From positions 4,573,501 through 4,637,500 of the forward strand of contig NZ_CP010429.1 of the NCBI RefSeq assembly GCF_000974425.1: a stretch of 64,000 bases of DNA, read 5' to 3'. Below the pieces are notes generated by a model, which was not told the DNA's origin, searched no databases, and saw only the letters and a list, made by a program, of their open reading frames with translations. Both the position numbers and the translations under genes were made by a program. Shown here in pieces: positions 34,757 through 43,191 of this stretch; the first letter of the stretch is position 1; every line of letters starts with the position of its first letter. Source of the stretch: Spirosoma radiotolerans (GTDB lineage: Bacteria; Bacteroidota; Bacteroidia; Cytophagales; Spirosomataceae).

Positions 34757-35539
34757 ATGACAAATAGCATCTATTATCCGTACCTGATACTCCTTTTATT
34801 AGTAAGCAGTTGCACAACCATCCGCCAAGGCGAGGTTGGGGTTAAACGTCGGTTAGGCAAGTTAGATCCTATAGTGCGCGGATCGGGCGTTCATACGTAT
34901 AACCCGTTTACGACAACGATCATCAAGGTGCCAACCCGTACGATCAATCTCCCACTGGCCCTCGAAAATATTCCATCCAAAGAAGGCCTGAACATAACAG
35001 CAGAAATGGCTGTTCTGTATCGTGTTTTGCCCGAAAAAGCACCCGAAGTATTGTCGACCATCGGTGATCGCTACGAGAACGTCGTCATTGTAAGTGTCTT
35101 TCGGTCGGCAGCGGCTGATGTCTGCGCCCGGTATTTTGCCAAGGATATGTACACCGGTCAGCGGGAAGAAATCGAAAAGGAGATTGCCGCCGAAATGCAT
35201 ACCGTCTTGGAAAAACGGGGCATTGTAGTGGAGAGTGTACTCATGAAGAGTATTCAGTTGCCTAAAGGATTGGCACAATCCATCGAACAAAAGCTTGAAG
35301 CTGAGCAGCAGGCTCAGCAAATGGAGTTTGTGTTGATGAAAGAGCGCAAAGAAGCCGACCAAAAGGTAATTGAGGCCAAAGGCATAGCCGACTCTCAGAA
35401 GATTATTTCCGAAGGCCTGAACAAACAAATTATCGAATACAAAACAATCGAAGCGTTCAGGCAGCTATCCACTTCCCCCAATACCAAAATTATTGTCACA
35501 GACGGAAAAACACCGATGCTGATTTCACCGAATCAATAA
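34757..35539 (+). CDS. SPFH/prohibitin-like lipoprotein
   Basis: A 260-residue protein with a lipoprotein signal (lipobox VSSC, Cys19), an SPFH domain starting RQGEVGVKRRLGKLDPIVRGSGVHTYNPF, and a long charged coiled coil (about residues 175-225, LEAEQQAQQMEFVLMKERKEADQKVIEAKGIADSQ). The domain order matches prohibitin/HflK/HflC-type proteins, which build large membrane-attached rings and influence proteases. Most relatives have an N-terminal transmembrane anchor; here the lipobox points to lipid anchoring. It is followed by a strong hairpin and a convergent nuclease gene. Confidence 0.85.
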   Translation: MTNSIYYPYLILLLLVSSCTTIRQGEVGVKRRLGKLDPIVRGSGVHTYNPFTTTIIKVPTRTINLPLALENIPSKEGLNITAEMAVLYRVLPEKAPEVLSTIGDRYENVVIVSVFRSAAADVCARYFAKDMYTGQREEIEKEIAAEMHTVLEKRGIVVESVLMKSIQLPKGLAQSIEQKLEAEQQAQQMEFVLMKERKEADQKVIEAKGIADSQKIISEGLNKQIIEYKTIEAFRQLSTSPNTKIIVTDGKTPMLISPNQ

Positions 35540-35542
35540 GGG

Positions 35543-35603
35543 CTGTGTCCTCACAGACCGCTTACCCAGATGGTCTTGGACAGAACGGTCTGTGAGGACA
35601 CAG
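35543..35603. terminator. Long hairpin between convergent genes
   Basis: A perfect 18-bp inverted repeat (arms 35543-35560 and 35586-35603; left arm CTGTGTCCTCACAGACCG) with a 25-nt loop. It lies 3 nt after the SPFH stop and 22 nt before the convergent nuclease stop, so it can serve both. Confidence 0.75.
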
Positions 35604-35625
35604 ACCGAGAAAGTCGCCGACAAAA

Positions 35626-36687
35626 TCAATTATCAAACCACTCCGACACCATTTCTTCCTGAGATTTGCTCTCCAGTCTACGTTCCAGATCGTCGGGGAT
35701 TTTAGGAAAGAAATCAATGCCTGTCAGTTGTTCGATGCGATCAACCGGCACCACAAATTGGCTCAGGGGGCTATTCGATGCTTCGTTATTCAGCAGAAAG
35801 CCAATCATGCGAATGTTAGGCTTATTGCAGTACAGGATCACCTTATAAAACTTTTCCGGAACACTCACTTCAACGGCTTTGCCAATGGTGGGCAAACCAG
35901 GCTTCAGAACGGCACCTGTTACCACATAGATTCCTTTATCCCGAATCGCCCAAGACCGAACCTGCTCTTCGAGTTCTTTCCAGATGCCCCGGTTAAAATC
36001 AGGCGCCTGGGGCGTAATGTTGCTCATAAAGAACGTTTCACGCATGATTCGCTGCGAAAATTTGAAGTCGCCAGCCGGAGCCAGATGTCCTCGGTCGTAG
36101 CCCGAACGCGTGTAATCGGATGGCAGCGCGGTACCGTTCTCTACGCTCGGATCGGGTTTAAACTGCTCATATTTTCGGTCCGCGTCACCCGTTGTTTCGT
36201 AGTTTAGTAATGGATAAGCGACCCAGTCAGCGTCTTTGTACTGGTCCCGATACCGAAGCGTATACCCTTCGTGCCGGACAATATCATCACCGGATTTAAC
36301 CAGGGGCAAAATGAAGTCAACCTCCTTTTCAAAATCAAACCGTTGATTTCCCGATGAGCCGCCGGTTGGCGCATTAGGCCTTGTATCGCTGGCTTCACTT
36401 TCATCGGAATTTGGTCTATGCCTGCGTCGTTTGCTCGTTGCAACATCTGGGTCGTTTGGTTCGGGAGCTTTATATGGGTTATCCGCTTCGGGGTGTGATT
36501 TCGAACGACCCAGCCCAATCATCTGCCGAAAATCGTTCCAGAAAGCCACCACAGGCTGGGTGCGACCACCATAATGCAGAAACAGGCCGATCAGAAAGAA
36601 GATAAACAGTAACACAAGCGTATTACCGCGTAGGCGAAAGCCCCGTCGACTATATTTTTTGGTTGAAAAGCGAGGTTTGAAGAACAT
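35626..36687 (-). CDS. DNA/RNA non-specific endonuclease, membrane-anchored
   Basis: A 353-residue nuclease of the NucA/NUC1 beta-beta-alpha-metal family. The active site is YDRGHLAPAGDF (catalytic histidine in DRGH), followed by MSNITPQAPDFNRGIWKELE with the Mg-binding asparagine region. The N terminus is basic (KPRFSTKKYSRRGFRLRG), then has one membrane helix (about residues 23-41) and a charged, probably disordered linker to about residue 115. The catalytic domain should therefore face the periplasm, where it could degrade incoming nucleic acid. A TAACTTTA box lies 5 nt before the ATG. Confidence 0.93.
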   Translation of the reverse strand: MFFKPRFSTKKYSRRGFRLRGNTLVLLFIFFLIGLFLHYGGRTQPVVAFWNDFRQMIGLGRSKSHPEADNPYKAPEPNDPDVATSKRRRHRPNSDESEASDTRPNAPTGGSSGNQRFDFEKEVDFILPLVKSGDDIVRHEGYTLRYRDQYKDADWVAYPLLNYETTGDADRKYEQFKPDPSVENGTALPSDYTRSGYDRGHLAPAGDFKFSQRIMRETFFMSNITPQAPDFNRGIWKELEEQVRSWAIRDKGIYVVTGAVLKPGLPTIGKAVEVSVPEKFYKVILYCNKPNIRMIGFLLNNEASNSPLSQFVVPVDRIEQLTGIDFFPKIPDDLERRLESKSQEEMVSEWFDN

Positions 36688-36692
36688 GAAAG

Positions 36693-36700
36693 TAAAGTTA
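36693..36700 (-). promoter_or_regulatory. Candidate -7 box of the endonuclease gene
   Basis: The minus strand reads TAACTTTA, ending 5 nt before the ATG at 36687. Confidence 0.3.
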
Positions 36701-36832
36701 CGTTGTTTTTGTCTTGCTGATGAAACCGTCCAGCCAGATCAGAAACATCTTAAGGTAATACGTTGATCAGACGAACTCCGTTAGGAAGGCGAAACGGATG
36801 AACCGTTCGCCTGAAACTGCTGTTAAAAACTC

Positions 36833-38059
36833 ATGTCATCGTTGAATATTATGGTTATTGGGGGCGGAGCCTCTGGCTTTTTCGGAGCCATAACAGCCGC
36901 TGAAACTTATCCAGACGCCACCATTACCATTCTTGAGAAAACCCGTACCGTTCTGAATAAAGTCCGTATTTCGGGCGGAGGACGCTGTAATGTTACCCAC
37001 GCCTGTTTCGAGAATCGGGTGTTTGTCAAGCATTATCCACGTGGCGAGAAGCCGTTGCGCTCATTGATGAATCAGTTCGATGCAGCCGCAACGGTTGCCT
37101 GGTTCGAAAAGCGGGGCGTAACCCTGAAGACAGAAGCCGACGGGCGGATGTTTCCAAGCACGAACACGTCTGAAACCATCGTGACGTGCCTGCTCCAGAC
37201 CGCTCGCCGATTGGGCATTGGCATCCGTACCAGTTGTGGGGTAAGTTCAATGATGCGCGACGAAAAGGGGCGGTGGCAATTGCACCTGCTTACCGACGAA
37301 ATTCTGGTGGCAGACCGTGTTTTGATCGCTACGGGAGGCTTTCCCAAGGTAGAAGGGTACGACTGGCTACCCGAACAAAGTGAACCACTACTGGCACCGG
37401 TTCCCTCCTTATTTACGTTCAACGTTCCCGACAGCCCCTTTCTGTCATTGGCTGGTGTGGCGGTGCCGGATGCCAAAGTTTCGGTGGTGGGCACCAAACA
37501 GGAACAGCGCGGTCCTTTGCTGATTACGCACTGGGGATTCAGTGGTCCTGCCATCCTGCGCTTGTCAGCCTGGGCCGCCCGCGATCTTGCCGACGCAACT
37601 TATCAATTCACGCTACGCGTAAACTGGATCCCCACCCTGAATGAAAACGAGCTACGAACGGCGCTCCAGGATTTCAGGCAGCAGAACGGCCGCAAACAAG
37701 TCGTTTCTCAAAATCCGTTTGGGCTTCCCTCCCGTCTTTGGCAGGCATTGATACAGGAGTCGGGCATTTTAGAAACGCAACGTTGGGCCGACCTACCCGC
37801 CAAACCCCTCAATCGACTCTCGGAACGGCTCACCAACAGCCAGTTTAAGGTCATGGGGAAAAGTACGTTTAAAGACGAGTTTGTGACCTGCGGAGGGATT
37901 TCCTTTGACGGACTACATCCACAAACGCTCGAAAGCAAAGCCCAGCCTGGCTTGTTCTTTGCCGGTGAGGTGCTGGACGTAGACGGCATTACGGGTGGCT
38001 TTAATTTTCAGAGCGCCTGGACAACGGGCTACGTAGCAGGACTGGCTATTGGCCGTTGA
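36833..38059 (+). CDS. NAD(P)/FAD-dependent oxidoreductase, HI0933/BaiN-like family
   Basis: A 408-residue flavoprotein. The FAD-binding Rossmann motif is VIGGGASGFFGAI (about residues 8-20), followed by ILEKTRTVLNKVRISGGGRCNVTHAC, a hallmark of the HI0933-like family. ADRVLIATGG is a second dinucleotide-related motif. The C-terminal FAD contact is GLFFAGEVLDVDGITGGFNFQSAW. The reaction of most members is unknown; BaiN acts on bile acids but that cannot be transferred here. A short hairpin (36787-36812, AGGCGAA and TTCGCCT) lies 20 nt before the start. It is convergent with ribF, with 1 nt between the stops. Confidence 0.92.
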   Translation: MSSLNIMVIGGGASGFFGAITAAETYPDATITILEKTRTVLNKVRISGGGRCNVTHACFENRVFVKHYPRGEKPLRSLMNQFDAAATVAWFEKRGVTLKTEADGRMFPSTNTSETIVTCLLQTARRLGIGIRTSCGVSSMMRDEKGRWQLHLLTDEILVADRVLIATGGFPKVEGYDWLPEQSEPLLAPVPSLFTFNVPDSPFLSLAGVAVPDAKVSVVGTKQEQRGPLLITHWGFSGPAILRLSAWAARDLADATYQFTLRVNWIPTLNENELRTALQDFRQQNGRKQVVSQNPFGLPSRLWQALIQESGILETQRWADLPAKPLNRLSERLTNSQFKVMGKSTFKDEFVTCGGISFDGLHPQTLESKAQPGLFFAGEVLDVDGITGGFNFQSAWTTGYVAGLAIGR

Positions 38060-38060
38060 G

Positions 38061-38990
38061 CTATTGATTCAGGATCGACCGGGCCGATTCTTCGTCTCGT
38101 TTTAACTGCGCCACTAAAGCAGGCAATCCATCAAACTTTTGCTCAGGACGTAAAAACTCCCTGAATTTCAACGTAATGTGTTCGCCGTATATATCCTTGT
38201 CAAAGTCAAAAATATAGGTTTCGATGGTCTGATTCGTGCCAGCAACGGTAGGGCGAAAGCCAATATTCAGCATACCGCCCAGGGTTTGTCCGGCATAGTC
38301 CACGTCGACCGCATATACGCCGTTGGCAGGAATAAGTTTGGACGGATCGTCGACCTGCAGGTTGGCGGTTGGGAAGCCAATCGTACGGCCAAGCTGGCGT
38401 CCTTTCACGACCGTTCCGGTGAGGCTATAAAGTCGACCCAGAAACCGGTTTGCGGTATGTACATTGCCTTCGTTGAGGGCCGTCCGAATTTTTGACGAAC
38501 TGATCCCTACTGCCTCTATATCCTGCCGGGGAATCTCTTCCACCCCGAATCCGTATTCACTCTGGTGCGCCTGAATGTAATCGAACCCACCTTCACGGTC
38601 TCGCCCAAAGCGGTGATCATATCCAATTACCAGTTTTTTAGTACCGATTTTATCGATCAGAATTTGGCGAATGTACTCTTCAGAAGTCAATTCGGAGAAA
38701 GAGCGTGTAAAGGGAATCACGACCAGATAGCCGACACCCGCCTGATCGAGCAGTTCGATTTTCTCGTCCAGCGTTGTCAACAGTTTCAGGTTTTGACTAT
38801 CGTTGGAGACGACCGTACGGGGATGGGGCCAATACGTGATCAGAACAGACTCTCCCCCACTGGCCTTGGCTACTTCTGTCAGTCGAGCCAAAATGGTCTG
38901 ATGTCCACGGTGAACCCCATCAAATGTACCGCTAGTCACAACGGCATTCGGCAAAGGTTGGATATCATCGAGTCCTCTATAAATAATCAT
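38061..38990 (-). CDS. ribF: Bifunctional riboflavin kinase/FAD synthetase
   Basis: A 309-residue cytoplasmic enzyme that makes FMN and then FAD. The N-terminal adenylyltransferase domain has GTFDGVHRGHQTIL (about residues 21-34) and the later ISSSKIRTAL. The C-terminal kinase domain begins near FLGRLYSLTGTVVKGRQLGRTIGFPTANL, with NIGFRPTV and ETYIFDFDKDIYGEHITL. The length and layout are standard. Its ATG overlaps the truB stop by 4 nt, so the two are translationally coupled. Confidence 0.97.
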   Translation of the reverse strand: MIIYRGLDDIQPLPNAVVTSGTFDGVHRGHQTILARLTEVAKASGGESVLITYWPHPRTVVSNDSQNLKLLTTLDEKIELLDQAGVGYLVVIPFTRSFSELTSEEYIRQILIDKIGTKKLVIGYDHRFGRDREGGFDYIQAHQSEYGFGVEEIPRQDIEAVGISSSKIRTALNEGNVHTANRFLGRLYSLTGTVVKGRQLGRTIGFPTANLQVDDPSKLIPANGVYAVDVDYAGQTLGGMLNIGFRPTVAGTNQTIETYIFDFDKDIYGEHITLKFREFLRPEQKFDGLPALVAQLKRDEESARSILNQ

Positions 38991-39733
38991 TCGTTTGTTG
39001 GAAGTGGGTCAGGTAGCGAAGCACGATGCGTGGCAATGAATTGCTCAATAGTGGCGGCATCCTCCACCCGGAAGTTACCAATGCGCGTTCGGCGCAGCCC
39101 GCTCATGTAAGCACCATTATTGAGCGATAAGCCCAAATCGCGTACCAGACTGCGAATATAAGTTCCTTTTGAACACACGATACGAAAATTAACCTCGGGA
39201 AAGTGATCTGTGTTCACGTCAAAAACCGATACGGTAACCATACGTGCCTTAATGCCACCATCAACCCGGTCGGCGGTTTCCCCACGCCGTGCCTTTTCGT
39301 ACAACCGTTCCCCATTTACCCGAATGGCAGAATAAATGGGCGGAACTTGCAGAATATCGCCCGTTAACTGTTGAGCCGCCTGCTGTATCTGTTCGGAGGT
39401 AATTCCACTCGTATCGTACTCAGCATCAATTTCTGTTTCGAGATCCACAGAAGGGGTTGTTTTACCCAGAATAAGTGTACCCGTATATTCTTTTTCCTGC
39501 GCCTGATACTGATCGATTTGTTTGGTCATTTTACCTGTACAAAGAATGAGCAAACCCGTTGCCAGTGGGTCCAGGGTGCCGGCATGACCAATTTTCTTGA
39601 ACTTACAGGCGTATTTTAGCTTGTTCGCTACATCGAACGATGTCCAGGTAAGCGGCTTATCAATTAAGATAACCTGACCGGGGTCAGGAGTATGTTCTTT
39701 GTTCAACTTAAAGGTTAACGGTTTGTGGTTCAC
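38987..39733 (-). CDS. truB: tRNA pseudouridine(55) synthase TruB
   Basis: A 248-residue enzyme that converts U55 in the tRNA T loop to pseudouridine. The catalytic aspartate is in GHAGTLDPLATGLL (about residues 50-63). KPLTWTSFDVANKLK precedes it and GTYIRSLVRDLG (about 195-206) is the conserved C-terminal motif. The C-terminal domain is short, as usual for this phylum. It overlaps ribF by 4 nt, an order that is very common in bacteria. Confidence 0.97.
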   Translation of the reverse strand: MNHKPLTFKLNKEHTPDPGQVILIDKPLTWTSFDVANKLKYACKFKKIGHAGTLDPLATGLLILCTGKMTKQIDQYQAQEKEYTGTLILGKTTPSVDLETEIDAEYDTSGITSEQIQQAAQQLTGDILQVPPIYSAIRVNGERLYEKARRGETADRVDGGIKARMVTVSVFDVNTDHFPEVNFRIVCSKGTYIRSLVRDLGLSLNNGAYMSGLRRTRIGNFRVEDAATIEQFIATHRASLPDPLPTNE

Positions 39734-39834
39734 GCGGTTCCCCGCCGGAATTTACTGGTCGACTCTGTGGATTAACAACGTAACGTGTATGCCTACACAG
39801 TGATGAATCGCCGTAAATCGAATACCCTACACAC

Positions 39835-40680
39835 TTATAGCACGTCCAGTTTAACACCAGCTGCCATCAGGCCCAGCAGCAATAACCCGAGGGCAATTCG
39901 GTAGTAGCCAAACACTTTAAAACCATAGCGGTTGAGAAACCCGACAAACGCACGAATGGCCAGCAAACCAACCACAAAGGCAATCACATTGCCGATCAGC
40001 AGCGTCTGGTAGTCAGCAGGCTGAAGAAGTTTATACGTTTTAAGCAGCTTGTATCCTGATGCGGCAGCCATGGTTGGGACAGCCAGGAAGAACGAAAATT
40101 CAGCGGCTTGGGTACGGCTAAGCCCCTGAAACATGCCGCCAATAATGGTAGCCGCCGACCGGGATACACCCGGAATCATAGCGATGCATTGAAAGAAGCC
40201 AATGCGAATGGCATCGGGTACGGTTACATCACCATCTTTCGGTTGCCGATTAATGATGCGGTCAATAAACACAAGCACAATACCACCTACCAGGAGCGAA
40301 ATAGCTACGGTTGTAATGCTTTCCAGCAGCGAATCAATAAAATCATTCAGTAAGAAGCCAATGACGGCGGCAGGCAGAAAGGCAATGAGAATTTTGCTGT
40401 AGAAATCTGCCATAGGCTGCAAACGGGGCGGCAGCGATTTAAGGTAACTGGGTACCACAAAAGTACCTGTGCGGGTATCCGTCATAAAGCGACGGTGATA
40501 GAGTACCAGTACCGACAGAATACAGCCAAACTGGACGTCGACGGTGTATAACTTGGTAAATTCATTCCCGGCAATGCCCGCCAGCGAAGAGTAAATAATC
40601 ATGTGGCCCGTTGAGGATACCGGCAGAAACTCGGTCAATCCTTCAATAATGGCCAGCGCAATGGCATGAATCAGCTCCAT
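39835..40680 (-). CDS. uppP: Undecaprenyl-diphosphatase UppP (BacA)
   Basis: A 281-residue inner-membrane enzyme that removes a phosphate from undecaprenyl diphosphate, recycling the carrier for peptidoglycan and other polymers. The two signature motifs are EGLTEFLPVSSTGH (about residues 13-26) and PGVSRSAATI (about 170-179), with the catalytic glutamate in the first and the arginine in the second. Seven to eight hydrophobic helices are visible. It lies between the DUF3098 gene and truB on the same strand. A long-loop hairpin precedes it. Confidence 0.97.
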   Translation of the reverse strand: MELIHAIALAIIEGLTEFLPVSSTGHMIIYSSLAGIAGNEFTKLYTVDVQFGCILSVLVLYHRRFMTDTRTGTFVVPSYLKSLPPRLQPMADFYSKILIAFLPAAVIGFLLNDFIDSLLESITTVAISLLVGGIVLVFIDRIINRQPKDGDVTVPDAIRIGFFQCIAMIPGVSRSAATIIGGMFQGLSRTQAAEFSFFLAVPTMAAASGYKLLKTYKLLQPADYQTLLIGNVIAFVVGLLAIRAFVGFLNRYGFKVFGYYRIALGLLLLGLMAAGVKLDVL

Positions 40681-40695
40681 TAATCCTGGTTGTAG

Positions 40696-40769
40696 TTTGT
40701 GGTTTGTCGTGATAGTCTATCAACGACAGACAAACTTATAGCAAGTGGCACGAAACGACAAACCACAAA
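40696..40769 (-). terminator. Hairpin between the DUF3098 gene and uppP
   Basis: A perfect 15-bp inverted repeat (40696-40710 and 40755-40769, arm TTTGTGGTTTGTCGT) with a 44-nt loop fills the gap. It may end or attenuate the ftsX-DUF3098 transcript. The long loop makes this uncertain. Confidence 0.4.
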
Positions 40770-40778
40770 CCACAAACT

Positions 40779-41117
40779 TTACGCCTTGGGACGGGCGAGG
40801 ATCGCGAAAAATTCGAGCACGAACCCGCCCATCACCACTAAGGGGCCAAGGGTTAATCCCAGAAAACCGAAGCCGAATTCCTCTTTATCAAGGCTCATGA
40901 TAAAGAACCCAGCCAGAATAATACCGATACCCGCGAGCATCAGGGTATAATTCTGCCGACCAAAGGGCAGTGCTGCAGCCGTATCCCGCCGAACGGGCTC
41001 CACAACCGACGACCGGGTTGGAGCCGCTTTGGGGGGCAACGTTGTTGTGGCTGCTATTTTGGGGGCTGGTTGATCGCGCGTCAAGATTGGTACGCCAGCT
41101 TGTTTATCTTTTGCCAT
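40779..41117 (-). CDS. DUF3098 small membrane protein
   Basis: A 112-residue protein with a hydrophilic, Pro/Ala/Thr-rich N terminus of about 50 residues and two hydrophobic helices (about 56-75 and 84-106), separated by LDKEEFGFGF. The pattern LPFGRQNYTLMLAGIGIILAGFF and the position between ftsX and uppP match DUF3098, which is confined to Bacteroidota as far as I know. Its neighbours suggest a role in cell division or wall synthesis, but this is inferred from context. Confidence 0.85.
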   Translation of the reverse strand: MAKDKQAGVPILTRDQPAPKIAATTTLPPKAAPTRSSVVEPVRRDTAAALPFGRQNYTLMLAGIGIILAGFFIMSLDKEEFGFGFLGLTLGPLVVMGGFVLEFFAILARPKA

Positions 41118-41220
41118 GTTCGTTCGTCAGTTATGCTTTTTGTGTAACCTTAAAATCGCCTTGTAGGTTTGTTATATCAATTCCTGCGGCTAAAGTGTAC
41201 AGGATTTAGCCGCCATTCAA

Positions 41221-42102
41221 TCAATACAGCTCATCCAGCGTGAGGCCCAGATACCGGTTAACGGCCTGAAATGTACTCAGAAAACCGATCAGCATCCCTA
41301 GTCCCACAATCCCGGCCATCAGAACGATCATTTTCTCGGTGTCCTGCAACGTTCCCAACTCGGGCAGATTGTGAATGGCAATCTGTAGGCCAGCTAACAA
41401 CAGGACTACGGCAATGACACCCGCCAGAAATCCCTGCCAGATTCCTCGCCCTAAAAATGGCCGTGTTATAAATCCGTTCGTTGCCCCAACCAACTGCATA
41501 CTCCGAATCAACAGTCGTTGTGAGTGCAGCGCCAGCCGGATCGTATTGTTCATCAACACAACAATAATTATCAGCAGAATCAAGGCGAAGGCCGACATCA
41601 CCGCATAAATCTTCGTGATGTTCCGGTTGATGTTATCCACCAGATTTTCCTGATAAACCACCTCAAATACGCCGTCGATTTCCTCCAGATTTTGTTTTAC
41701 TTCCTGCAATTTAGCTTCCTCAAAATAACCCTCGTTGAGTTTAATCCGGTAGCTGTCATGCAGTGGGTTTTCGCCTAAAAATTTCGAAAAATCTTCTTTC
41801 GTCTCTGCAATAAATTCTTTGGCCGCTTCGTCTTTGGTAACCAGATTAATTTGTGGTACACCATTGACTTTCAGAATATAAGGCTGTTCAGCAATTGTCT
41901 GATAAAGCGCTGTACTCTTCTTTGGACTAAGGTCTTTATCTAAAAAAGCCCGCACTTCGTAATTTTCACGAATGTATGTTACTAGTTTCTTTGACTGGAT
42001 AGCCAGCAGACCGCAGAAACCAATTAAAAATAAAGCCAGCGTCAGACTAAATAAAATCATGCCGCTGGGATACGCACCTACTGTTTTCTTGTTACGAGCC
42101 AT
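41221..42102 (-). CDS. ftsX: Cell division protein FtsX
   Basis: A 293-residue inner-membrane protein with one N-terminal helix (about residues 13-37), an extracytoplasmic domain of about 130 residues (YEVRAFLDKDLSPKK, KDEAAKEFIAETKEDFSKFLGENPLHDS), and three C-terminal helices with RSMQLVGATNGFITRPFLGRGIWQG. FtsX works with the ATPase FtsE to activate septal peptidoglycan hydrolases. The ftsE gene is not adjacent here. A TACTTTTG box lies 23 nt before the ATG, and the ftsX-DUF3098-uppP-truB-ribF order gives a division and envelope block. Confidence 0.95.
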   Translation of the reverse strand: MARNKKTVGAYPSGMILFSLTLALFLIGFCGLLAIQSKKLVTYIRENYEVRAFLDKDLSPKKSTALYQTIAEQPYILKVNGVPQINLVTKDEAAKEFIAETKEDFSKFLGENPLHDSYRIKLNEGYFEEAKLQEVKQNLEEIDGVFEVVYQENLVDNINRNITKIYAVMSAFALILLIIIVVLMNNTIRLALHSQRLLIRSMQLVGATNGFITRPFLGRGIWQGFLAGVIAVVLLLAGLQIAIHNLPELGTLQDTEKMIVLMAGIVGLGMLIGFLSTFQAVNRYLGLTLDELY

Positions 42103-42125
42103 TTAGTGGGTTCGTGTTATGGAGA

Positions 42126-42133
42126 CAAAAGTA
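42126..42133 (-). promoter_or_regulatory. Candidate -7 box of ftsX
   Basis: The minus strand reads TACTTTTG, an exact TAnnTTTG match, 23 nt before the ATG. No convincing -33 box at the right distance. Confidence 0.35.
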
Positions 42134-42230
42134 ACGGATTCGGCCGGGGAAAGGTCGAATTTAACAAAATTTAGCATAACAGGCCGAAAATCAGCGCCGA
42201 GCCGGAAATAGTCACGCTCGAAACCGCTTC

Positions 42231-42989
42231 TCAGGTTCTATTTTCCAATACGGCTACCGGATAACCAACTTCGACCAAATATAGTCCATTGGCGGGGGCT
42301 GCCCGGCCCGCCACGGTCCGATCTCGCGCCAGAATGATCTGCTCAAACTGGTCGAGGCTCATGCGCTCCTGCCCTATTTCGAGCATCGTACCCACAATGG
42401 TTCGCACCATACCCCATAAAAACCGGTCGGCTTTAATATGAAACGTAAGGCAATCCTCATTTGTATGTTTCCAATAAGCAAAATCGAGTTTGCAATGAAA
42501 GTGATTCACATTAGCGCGGGCTTTACTGAAACTTTGAAAATTTGTGTGTTGCAAAAGTAGCTCACAGGCCTTATTCATCCGGTCAATATCCAGTTTCGGC
42601 CGGAAATGATACGTCAGGTTACTGTGAAAAGCATCTTTCTGGCGCGTAACATGGTATTGGTAATAACGTGACTTAGCCGAAAACCGGGCATGATCTTTCG
42701 GTCGAACCGGAAAAATGGTGTGAATGGCAATGTCTTCGGGAAGCATGCAATTGATCGAATAAATAAAGGCTTCGGTCAAATCAAGCGGCTCATCGACGTC
42801 GAAGTGAGCAAATTGTTCTTTTGCATGAACGCCCGCATCCGTACGACCGCTCCCCATCACGTAAATCGGCTTGCCAAGTCGTTGAGTCAGGGCCGACTCA
42901 AGGGTGGTCTGCACACTAACGCCATTTGCCTGTGTTTGCCAGCCGTGGTAAGCCGTTCCCCGATACGACAATTCAATAAAATAACGCAT
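42231..42989 (-). CDS. truA: tRNA pseudouridine(38-40) synthase TruA
   Basis: A 252-residue enzyme that isomerises U38-U40 in the anticodon arm. The catalytic aspartate is in GSGRTDAGVHA (about residues 45-55). RYFIELSYRGTAYHGWQ is the standard N terminus and FLWGMVRTIVGTMLEIG (about 190-206) the conserved C-terminal motif. ATG 42989 is chosen over a TTG at 42998. A TACTTTTG box 6 nt upstream suggests its own promoter. The upstream gene on this strand is closed by a long hairpin. Confidence 0.97.
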   Translation of the reverse strand: MRYFIELSYRGTAYHGWQTQANGVSVQTTLESALTQRLGKPIYVMGSGRTDAGVHAKEQFAHFDVDEPLDLTEAFIYSINCMLPEDIAIHTIFPVRPKDHARFSAKSRYYQYHVTRQKDAFHSNLTYHFRPKLDIDRMNKACELLLQHTNFQSFSKARANVNHFHCKLDFAYWKHTNEDCLTFHIKADRFLWGMVRTIVGTMLEIGQERMSLDQFEQIILARDRTVAGRAAPANGLYLVEVGYPVAVLENRT

Positions 42990-42995
42990 ATCAGG

Positions 42996-43003
42996 CAAAA
43001 GTA
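42996..43003 (-). promoter_or_regulatory. Candidate -7 box of truA
   Basis: The minus strand reads TACTTTTG, ending 6 nt before the ATG at 42989, so the leader would be very short or absent. Confidence 0.35.
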
Positions 43004-43124
43004 CCGCTTAATACGCTTCGATCGGATACTGAATTGGCAAAGCGCACAGCCAGCTAATATAATGCCAGTTACTGATAACCGACACGCGAAGTTCCTTGGC
43101 CCCTCGCCTTCTATGCGCTCAAAC

Positions 43125-43170
43125 GCCCGACAGCCCTAAAGAAGCACAGGCTTCTTTAGGGCTGTCGGGC
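43125..43170 (-). terminator. Very stable 21-bp hairpin
   Basis: A perfect 21-bp inverted repeat (43125-43145 and 43150-43170) with a 4-nt ACAG loop. It begins 22 nt after the stop of the W-rich protein gene on the minus strand. Only a short T stretch follows (GTTTGAG). Confidence 0.8.
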
Positions 43171-43191
43171 ATTCATCCTGCCCTTTTTCTT

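Noticed and set aside
34862-35428. A 188-codon minus-strand frame opposite the SPFH gene
   Set aside because: Antisense to a clear SPFH domain, with unusual Phe/His-rich composition. No support.
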